Shown here in pieces: positions 58,272 through 64,000 of a DNA stretch of 64,000 bases; within the stretch, counting starts at the first letter, position 1; each line of letters starts with the position of its first letter. The translations under genes and the position numbers were made by a program. The notes under the pieces are model-generated. The model had not been told where the DNA came from. It did not search any database and saw nothing but the letters and a program-made list of their open reading frames with translations. Source of the stretch: Candidatus Pullichristensenella stercorigallinarum (GTDB lineage: Bacteria > Bacillota > Clostridia > Christensenellales > Aristaeellaceae); contig DVFZ01000033.1 of the NCBI GenBank assembly GCA_018712945.1, forward strand, positions 1 to 64,000. The letters run 5' to 3'.

Positions 58272-58985
58272 CTATACCCGGTAGCGCGCTCCGGCAACGG
58301 CAAGTTCCGCGGCGGGGTAGGCCTCGCGCGCCTCCGCAAGCAATGCCTGCGGGTCATAGAGAGGATTCAGGTGCGTCAAAAGCAATGTCCCCGCGCGCAC
58401 ATCCCGGGCCAGCGCCCCGCACAGGGCGGCGGAAAGATGCGGCTTTTTGTCCGTCCAGTCCGCGCTTGCAAGCCCGGCGTCGGCCAACAGCAGGTTGCAG
58501 CCGTCCGCAAACAGTTCCAGCGCCGGGTTGACGTTCGTATCGCCCGTAAATACCAAGCGCGCCCCGTCGCATTCCACGCGCACGCAGGAACCCTCCACCG
58601 GGTGTATGGCGGGGATGTAACTCAGGCGCATTTCCCCCAGGGTTAGATCCTCATGGCCGAAAAGGTCGTAATACGGGCATTCCAACAGCGCCCGTACACG
58701 CTCGGGACGCGGCGGTACGAACACGGGCAAGGGCCGCTCGCGCCCGGAAAACTGTATGGCATACTGCATGGGCAGAAGGTCGGACATGTGGTCAAAGTGC
58801 ATATGCGAAACAACCACGCCCGCAAGCTCCTCCATGCGCGCGATTTCCAGAAGCCGCGAAAGCGAGCCGGGTCCCAAATCCATGAGGATCTTCGTTTCGC
58901 CGCTGTCGCTCTCCAGAAAATAGCCGGAGCAGGCGCCGTTGGGGGAAGGAAAGGGGCCGTTGTTGCCCAATATGGTCAAATACAT
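58272..58985 (-). CDS. MBL-fold hydrolase, RNase Z-like
   Basis: 237 residues from the ATG at 58985, six nt after GAGGG. Metal motifs are SHMHFDHMSD, the later GDTNVN Asp and LTHLNP. The opening LTILGNNGPFPSPNGACSGYFL resembles RNase Z/arylsulfatase-type MBL proteins in Firmicutes. The substrate may be RNA or a small ester. The first gene of the operon MBL-comEC-holA-lipoprotein, with the comEC start 26 nt after its stop. Confidence 0.87.
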   Translation of the reverse strand: MYLTILGNNGPFPSPNGACSGYFLESDSGETKILMDLGPGSLSRLLEIARMEELAGVVVSHMHFDHMSDLLPMQYAIQFSGRERPLPVFVPPRPERVRALLECPYYDLFGHEDLTLGEMRLSYIPAIHPVEGSCVRVECDGARLVFTGDTNVNPALELFADGCNLLLADAGLASADWTDKKPHLSAALCGALARDVRAGTLLLTHLNPLYDPQALLAEAREAYPAAELAVAGARYRV

Positions 58986-59007
58986 GCGCATCCCTCGCTT
59001 TGGAAAA

Positions 59008-59036
59008 ATTATACCATGTTCCTACATTTCCGGCAA
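59008..59036 (-). promoter_or_regulatory. Promoter of the MBL-comEC-holA operon
   Basis: Minus strand TTGCCG (59036-59031), 17-bp spacer, TATAAT with TGG extension (59013-59008), 22 nt before the ATG. Confidence 0.75.
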
Positions 59037-59051
59037 GCATGAAGCGGCGGC

Positions 59052-59082
59052 GAAAAAAGGCGCTTCAAATGCCGAAACGCCT
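59052..59082 (-). terminator. Terminator of the nadC-uvrA operon
   Basis: 9-bp stem with one G-U pair (AGGCGTTTC / GAAGCGCCT on the minus strand, 59082-59074 with 59066-59058), then TTTTTTCG. Confidence 0.78.
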
Positions 59083-59139
59083 CCGGGCAGGGCAGGACGA
59101 GCCGCTCCCATCCATGGCGCAGAACCCTGCGGACGCCTT

Positions 59140-61617
59140 TTACAAAAACCGCCCGGTGCGGCTCTCCGGCGAGCGCCGTATGTCCTCCGGCGTGCCGGCG
59201 GCGACGATGCGCCCTCCGGCCTCGCCGCCGCCGGGCCCCATGTCGATGATATAGTCGGCGCTGCGGATGACGTCCAGGTCGTGCTCAATGACCACCACCG
59301 TTGCGCCGTGGTCAATCAGCGTCTGGAACACGCGCAAAAGCGTGCGCACATCCAACGGATGCAAGCCGATGGTCGGCTCGTCGAACACAAACACCGAATC
59401 CGTCTGCGCCCGGCCCATCTCGCTGGCGAGCTTCAACCGCTGCGCCTCGCCGCCGGAAAGGCTGGGCGTTTCTTCGCCCAACGTCAGATAACCAAGCCCG
59501 AGGTCGTCCAGCACATGCAACCGCTGGCTAACGAGGTTCAAATCCCGACAAGCCTCCAGCGCGGCGTGCACATCCATGGCCATCAATTCGGGCAGCGTAT
59601 AGTTGCGCCCGGCTTTGTTTTGCCAGCGCACACGCTGCGCGTCCCTGGCATAGCGCGCGCCGCGGCATTCGGGGCAGGGGATATCCACGTCAGGCAAAAA
59701 CTGCACGTCCAGGCTGATGACGCCGGTGCCGTCGCACACGGGACAGCGCAAACGGCCTGTGTTGTATGAAAAATCTCCTGCCTTGTAGCCCAGCGCCTTG
59801 GCCTCGGCGGTGCGGGCGAAGATTTTGCGCAGTTCGTCATGCACGTTGGCATAGGTGGCGACGGTGGAGCGCACGTTGATGCCGATGGGGGTGGCGTCGA
59901 TCAGCTTGACCTGACGGATGCCCGCCGCCTCCACGGCGCGCACATGCCCGGGCAGCGTCCGCCCCTGAATGGCCGCTTCCAGCCCGGGAATCAGGCTTTC
60001 CAGAATCAGCGTGGTCTTGCCGGAGCCGGATACGCCGGTGACGGCGGTGAGACGTCTCTTGGGCAATTCAACTTCCAGAGGCTTGACCGTATGGATTGGC
60101 CCCGTGGACAGGCGCAGACGCCCTTCGGCGAACAGTTCCCCGGCGGGAAGCTGGGCGCGCAGGCTGCCCTTCTCCGCGCCGGTCAGGAATGGGCCGATTT
60201 TCGATTGCGGGTTTTCGGCCAACGCGCCGACGGTCCCCTGCGCGATGACATGTCCGCCGTCCGCGCCCGCGCCCGGGCCCATTTCGATAATCCAGTCGGC
60301 CTCGGAGAGAATCTGCGCGTCGTGGTCGACCAGCACCACGGAATTGCCGTCGGCCACCAAATCGCGCATCACGCCGGTCAGGCCGACGATGTTGGCGGGG
60401 TGCAGGCCGATGGAAGGCTCGTCCAGCACATAAAGCACGCCGGTGGTGCGGTTGCGCACGGCGCGGGCAAGCTGCATGCGCTGCCGTTCGCCGGTGGAGA
60501 GCGTGGCGGCGGCGCGGTCGAGCGTCAAATAACCCAGCCCCAAATCCATCAGCCGCTTGGCCACGCCCTGGAAGGATTCGCAGATGCTCAACGCCATCGG
60601 GCGCATTTCCGCGCTCAGCGTCTCCGGCACGCCTTTGACCCATTCCACCAGCGCTTCCAGCGTCATCTTGCAGGCCTCGTCCAGGGAGATGCCGCGGATT
60701 TTTGGCTGACGCGCCGCTTCGCACAGGCGGGTGCCGCCGCAGTCCGGGCAAACATCCTGTTTCAAGAATTTTTCTACGCGCTTCATGCCCTTTTCATCCT
60801 TGACCTTGGCAAGGGCGTTTTCCACGGTGTAGACGGCGTTGAAGTAGGTAAAATCCAGCTCCCCGGCCTGGTTGGAATTCTTGGCCTGGTAGAGAATGTG
60901 CTTTTTCACGGCCGGGCCGTTGTAGACGATGTCTTTTTCCGCGTCGGTCAGGTCGCGGAAGGGCACGTCCGTGCGCACGCCCATGGCCCGGCACACGTCG
61001 GTCATCAGCGACCACATCAGCGAGTTCCACGGCGCCACCGCGCCCTCGTCGATGGTCAGGCTTTCGTCCGGCACCAGCGTCGAGCGGTCCACCGTGCGCA
61101 CCACGCCCGTGCCGCCGCAAGTGCGGCAGGCGCCTTGGCTGTTAAAAGCCAGTTCTTCGGCGGATGGGGCATAGAAAACCGCGCCGCATTGCGGGCAGGT
61201 CAGCTCCTGCCCGGCGGCGACGGCCAGCGCCGGCGGCAGGTAGTGCCCGTTGGGACAACGATGGCTGGCCAGGCGCGAATACATCAGCCGCAGGCTGTTG
61301 AGCAGTTCCGTGCCGGTGCCAAAGGTGCTGCGGATGCCCGGTACGCCGGGGCGCTGATGCAGCGCCAGCGCCGCCGGTACGTACAAAACTTCGTCCACCT
61401 GCGCTTTGGCGGCCTGCGTCATGCGCCGCCGCGTGTAGGTGGAAAGCGCTTCCAGATAGCGGCGCGAACCTTCAGCATAGAGCACGCCCAGCGCCAACGA
61501 GGATTTGCCCGATCCGGATACTCCGGCAATGCCGACGATTTTGTTGAGCGGTACGTCTACATCTACATTTTTCAGGTTATGTACCCGCGCGCCGCGGATT
61601 TCGATATGGTCGATCAT
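59140..61617 (-). CDS. UvrA paralogue (UvrA2-like ABC ATPase)
   Basis: 825 residues after AAAGGGAA. It has two ABC ATPase modules: Walker A GVSGSGKSS (33-41) and GVSGSGKTT (about 525-533), with signatures LSTGERQRM (about 375) and LSGGEAQRL (about 722). Several CxxC pairs form UvrA zinc modules (CPQC, CRTCGGTG, CPDCGG, CPVCDGTG, CPEC). It is about 115 residues shorter than canonical UvrA (about 940), as in UvrA2 proteins that lack the UvrB-binding region and often confer drug or DNA-lesion tolerance. No uvrB or uvrC is nearby. Confidence 0.85.
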   Translation of the reverse strand: MIDHIEIRGARVHNLKNVDVDVPLNKIVGIAGVSGSGKSSLALGVLYAEGSRRYLEALSTYTRRRMTQAAKAQVDEVLYVPAALALHQRPGVPGIRSTFGTGTELLNSLRLMYSRLASHRCPNGHYLPPALAVAAGQELTCPQCGAVFYAPSAEELAFNSQGACRTCGGTGVVRTVDRSTLVPDESLTIDEGAVAPWNSLMWSLMTDVCRAMGVRTDVPFRDLTDAEKDIVYNGPAVKKHILYQAKNSNQAGELDFTYFNAVYTVENALAKVKDEKGMKRVEKFLKQDVCPDCGGTRLCEAARQPKIRGISLDEACKMTLEALVEWVKGVPETLSAEMRPMALSICESFQGVAKRLMDLGLGYLTLDRAAATLSTGERQRMQLARAVRNRTTGVLYVLDEPSIGLHPANIVGLTGVMRDLVADGNSVVLVDHDAQILSEADWIIEMGPGAGADGGHVIAQGTVGALAENPQSKIGPFLTGAEKGSLRAQLPAGELFAEGRLRLSTGPIHTVKPLEVELPKRRLTAVTGVSGSGKTTLILESLIPGLEAAIQGRTLPGHVRAVEAAGIRQVKLIDATPIGINVRSTVATYANVHDELRKIFARTAEAKALGYKAGDFSYNTGRLRCPVCDGTGVISLDVQFLPDVDIPCPECRGARYARDAQRVRWQNKAGRNYTLPELMAMDVHAALEACRDLNLVSQRLHVLDDLGLGYLTLGEETPSLSGGEAQRLKLASEMGRAQTDSVFVFDEPTIGLHPLDVRTLLRVFQTLIDHGATVVVIEHDLDVIRSADYIIDMGPGGGEAGGRIVAAGTPEDIRRSPESRTGRFL

Positions 61618-61641
61618 ATGTGTTCCCTTTCGGCCAATGGC

Positions 61642-62499
61642 TTATTCCAGAACGAATTTCAGACTGATATCCAGCGCCCGGACGCTGTGGGTCAGCGCCC
61701 CGATGCTGATGAAGTCCACGCCCGTTTCCGCTACGGCGCGAAGCTGTTCCGGCGTCTTATCGCCCATATTGCCGGAAGCCTCGGTGAGCGCGCGGCCGTT
61801 GACGGTTTCCACGGCCCGGCGCATGTCCTCAATCGTCATATTGTCCAGCATAATGATGTCCGCCCCGGCCGAGAGCGCTTCGTCAAGCTGGGCAAAGTTT
61901 TCCACTTCCACTTCGATTTTCAAGACGTGCGGCGCGTTTTCGCGTGCCGCGCGTACCGCGTTGGCAATGCCGCCCGCCGCCACGATGTGGTTGTCCTTGA
62001 TGAGTATGCCGTCTGCCAGGTTAAAGCGGTGGTTGCCGCCGCCGCCCGCGCGCACGGCGTATTTATCCAGGATGCGCAGGCCGGGCGTGGCTTTGCGGGT
62101 ATCGACAATTTTCGCTTTCGTGCCCACGACGGCGGCGACGGCACGCGCCGTCTGCGTAGCCACGCCGGACATGTGCTGCAAAAGGTTCAGGCCCACCCGC
62201 TCGCCGGTGAGCACGTTCCGGGCGTTTCCGCGAACAATGGCGACAATATCGCCCTTCTGAACGGCGCCGCCATCCTGTATACGGGCTTCCAGAACGATGG
62301 AAGGATCGAGCAGCGCGAATACGCGCCGCACGACGTCCAAGCCGCAAATCACGCCGCTTTCCTTGGCAATGTATTTTCCTGTAACCGTCCGGTCCGGGCT
62401 GATGGTGGAAAGCGTGGTGATATCGCCCGTGCCGACGTCCTCGCGCAAGGCGTTTTCAAGAATACCGTCCAGGGCAAAGGGAGATAGAGAACAGAACAT
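61642..62499 (-). CDS. nadC: Nicotinate-nucleotide pyrophosphorylase (carboxylating)
   Basis: 285 residues from the ATG at 62499 (AGAGGAAA upstream); a second ATG at 62505 touches the site. NadC motifs include REDVGTGDITT, NLLQHMSGVAT, DTRKATPGLR and GGGGNHRFNL, followed by DNMTIEDM. It converts quinolinate and PRPP to nicotinate mononucleotide in NAD synthesis. It is usually next to nadA and nadB, but neither is here. Its neighbour is the UvrA paralogue, 24 nt downstream. Confidence 0.95.
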   Translation of the reverse strand: MFCSLSPFALDGILENALREDVGTGDITTLSTISPDRTVTGKYIAKESGVICGLDVVRRVFALLDPSIVLEARIQDGGAVQKGDIVAIVRGNARNVLTGERVGLNLLQHMSGVATQTARAVAAVVGTKAKIVDTRKATPGLRILDKYAVRAGGGGNHRFNLADGILIKDNHIVAAGGIANAVRAARENAPHVLKIEVEVENFAQLDEALSAGADIIMLDNMTIEDMRRAVETVNGRALTEASGNMGDKTPEQLRAVAETGVDFISIGALTHSVRALDISLKFVLE

Positions 62500-62537
62500 G
62501 AGCATTTCCTCTTTTCATTATTTGACTTGACGCTATC

Positions 62538-62543
62538 ATTATA
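62538..62543 (-). promoter_or_regulatory. Extended -10 of nadC
   Basis: Minus strand TGATATAAT with the hexamer at 62543-62538; the -35 region (TTCCCT) is weak. Confidence 0.45.
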
Positions 62544-62637
62544 TCACCCTGGAAACGGGAAGGGAAGCCGTTTTTCCGTCAAAATGCGGCGGTGCGAAAA
62601 GCTCCTGCGGAAGCGACGCTTCGCCGGAGCTGAACAT

Positions 62638-62677
62638 GAAAACAGCCCAGGCCCCGCAAGGAACCTGAGCTGTTTTC
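62638..62677 (-). terminator. Terminator of rpsT
   Basis: Long stem GAAAACAGCCCAGG against CCTGAGCTGTTTTC (62638-62651 with 62664-62677, one mismatch), ending in TTTTC on the minus strand. Confidence 0.85.
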
Positions 62678-62714
62678 ACAATCAAACCGAATGCCGGTTC
62701 TTCTTTCCGCAAAT

Positions 62715-62969
62715 TTACGCCTTCGCGGCGGCTTTGGCCAGACGGGCCTTTTTCCGATTGGCAGCGTTCTTATGGATAACGCCCTTCGTGACAGCCTTGT
62801 CAATCGCGCCCTGCGTCGCGCTGAGCAGCTTGCCATCGACCTCGCCAGCGGCAAGGGCGGTTTCGAACTTTTTGACCTGGGTTTTCATCGCAGACTTGAT
62901 CATGCGATTGCGCAGATTCTTTTTCTCGTTCACCTTTACGCGCTTGATAGCGGACTTAATATTCGGCAA
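62715..62969 (-). CDS. rpsT: 30S ribosomal protein S20
   Basis: 84 residues from a TTG at 62969, eight nt after GGAGG, giving the canonical N-terminus (M)[24 protein letters not shown] three codons earlier and an ATG 11 codons earlier are less consistent with the family. The protein is basic and helical and binds 16S rRNA. A UUG start is also used by E. coli rpsT, where it takes part in autoregulation. Its promoter lies back to back with that of gpr. Confidence 0.95.
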   Translation of the reverse strand: MPNIKSAIKRVKVNEKKNLRNRMIKSAMKTQVKKFETALAAGEVDGKLLSATQGAIDKAVTKGVIHKNAANRKKARLAKAAAKA

Positions 62970-63004
62970 AGTGTTCACCTCCCCCGAGAAAATCAGCATC
63001 ATCT

Positions 63005-63033
63005 ATTTTAGCACGTGCGCGGCCAAAAAGCAA
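63005..63033 (-). promoter_or_regulatory. Promoter of rpsT
   Basis: Minus strand TTGCTT (63033-63028), 17-bp spacer, TAAAAT with TGC extension (63010-63005). Confidence 0.7.
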
Positions 63034-63041
63034 GGGGGATC

Positions 63042-63072
63042 GTACATTTTGATGAAAAACTTGGGTAAACTA
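63042..63072 (+). promoter_or_regulatory. Sigma-F/G-type (forespore) promoter of gpr
   Basis: GTACA (63042-63046), 16-nt spacer, GGGTAAACTA (63063-63072), close to the forespore consensus GYWTA-N16-GGnrAnAMTW (four of five and all but one specified position). Bacillus gpr is transcribed by sigma-F and sigma-G. Confidence 0.65.
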
Positions 63073-63116
63073 ATGACAAAATCTGCAGCAAACGAGGTGT
63101 TTTTGAATGCGTCAGA

Positions 63117-64000
63117 TCCGCACCGACCTGGCGATGGAGTCCTTTCAGTCCTCAGGTGGCGAGGGCATGCCAGGCGTCCGCGTGAGCCATTGGGAGACGA
63201 TGGGGGTCAATATGACAGAAGTCGTCGTCGAGCAGGAGAGCGCGGCGCGCGCGTTGGGCAAGGCCGTGGGTACCTACATGACGCTGGAGTGCCAGGCGGT
63301 GCGCCAGCGCGATCTGGACGCGCGATTGGCGATGGCAAACCTGCTCGGGGAGGAGATTGCGCGTATGTTTCACCGCGAGGGAGACGCCCCCGTGCTGGTA
63401 GTGGGGTTGGGCAATCGCCGCATCACGCCGGACTCGCTCGGCCCGCAGACCATCGACCGCACGCTGGTCACCCGCCATATGTTTCAGGAACTTCCCGAGT
63501 ATGCCGACCCGCGCATGCGCAGCGTCTGCGCCCTCGCGCCGGGTGTGCTGGGCATCACCGGCATCGAGACCATGGAGATGGTAGAGGCGCTTTGCGCTTC
63601 GCTGCATCCACAGGCCATCATCTGCGTAGATAGCCTTTCCGCCCGTTCCGCCAGCCGTATCGGCGCGGCTGTGCAGCTCACCGACGCCGGCATTCAGCCC
63701 GGCTCCGGCGTGGGCAACCACCGCAAGAGCCTGACGCGGGAAACATTGGGCGTGCCGGTGATCGCCGTGGGCATGCCTACGGTAATTTACGCGGCTACGC
63801 TTGCCCGCGACGCGATGGAGTCCCTTTCCGCGAATGTCTCCGGTGAGGCGCTAGACAGCGTCGAGCAAGAGATGCTCAAGGGCGATGCCGGGGAAATGAT
63901 CGTCACCCCGCGCGAAATCGACGATTTGATCTGCGACGCGGCCGGCATTATCGCATCCGCCATCAACCGCGCCCTGCAGCCAGACTTGAGCGAGGAAGAG
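63117..64000 (+). CDS. gpr: Spore (germination) protease Gpr, cut by the window end
   Basis: 294 complete codons from the ATG at 63117 (GAGGTG upstream); the frame is open at 64000, so the C-terminus is missing. Peptidase A25 motifs are abundant: VGLGNRRITPDSLGP, LAPGVLGITGIET, ICVDSLSARSASRIGAAVQLTDAGIQPGSGVGNHR and GVPVIAVGMPTV. Gpr degrades small acid-soluble DNA-binding proteins at germination. The zymogen cleavage site appears as IRTDLA/MES, so the propeptide would be only nine residues. Its presence supports true endospore formation. Confidence 0.95.

Noticed and set aside
59839..62487. 882-codon open frame on the plus strand opposite the UvrA paralogue and nadC
   Set aside because: It spans two convincing genes on the other strand, has a His/Gly/Ala-rich composition typical of GC-rich antisense frames, and shows no domain or ribosome-binding site.
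1..64000. CRISPR arrays, tRNA or rRNA genes, insertion sequences, prophage
   Set aside because: No spacer-repeat pattern, transposase or integrase frame, or recognisable structural RNA was seen. Reading by eye could miss a single tRNA; a covariance-model scan would settle it.

Overview
The window looks like chromosomal DNA of an endospore-forming Clostridia-type Firmicute with unusually GC-rich coding sequence. The sporulation and germination set (spoIVFA-spoIVFB, a sipL-like SPOCS/LysM gene, a dacF-like carboxypeptidase, gpr) supports this. So do strong Shine-Dalgarno sequences, BceAB and FeoAB modules and ComEA/ComEC. A Christensenellales-like gut lineage is my guess, not something the sequence proves. 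I found no rRNA, tRNA, transposase, phage or CRISPR. Gene density is high, with many 4-nt ATGA overlaps and convergent 3' overlaps. Two genes run off the edges: an L,D-transpeptidase on the left and gpr on the right.

Layout. 1-4.3 kb: two secreted cell-wall proteins built from PG-binding and SH3 repeats. 4.4-8.9 kb: a BceAB-type ABC transporter, a lipoprotein and a BceS-type kinase, with no response regulator. 9.0-12.8 kb: MATE, EamA and a second MATE exporter, the last behind an apparent attenuator. 13.0-18.4 kb: an NAD-dependent SDR, then a TetR regulator and a heterodimeric ABC exporter. 18.5-20.6 kb: the spoIVFA-spoIVFB pair. 20.8-27.4 kb: M29 aminopeptidase, SecG with a long acidic tail, ComEA, a CAP-domain protein, a uridine-kinase-like protein, SipL and a secreted acidic protein.

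27.5-37.5 kb: a ten-gene sugar locus behind a perfect consensus sigma-A promoter. It encodes a ribose-type ABC importer, a ROK regulator, a heptose-kinase-like PfkB kinase, a HAD phosphatase, a deoxyhypusine-synthase-like protein, a GmhA-like SIS isomerase, a ROK sugar kinase and a D-lyxose-isomerase-like cupin. This combination is the best candidate for an undescribed pathway, perhaps uptake and use of a heptose or another manno-configured sugar.

37.6-51.3 kb: a small protein, FeoAB, DacF, a TIGR04076 protein, AddA, DUF3842, an ECF S-component behind an attenuator-like leader, a membrane protein, a CapA-like protein on a possibly leaderless mRNA, and a MerR-ABC operon with a textbook 19-bp-spacer promoter. 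51.5-64 kb: glnS and a class II aldolase, the MBL-comEC-holA-lipoprotein operon, nadC with a UvrA paralogue, rpsT, and divergent gpr with a forespore-type promoter.

Most promoters I could assign carry a -35 of the form TTGCNN, not TTGACA, exactly 17 bp from a good -10. All calls come from reading the sequence without database searches; family names rest on recognised motifs and remembered family features.
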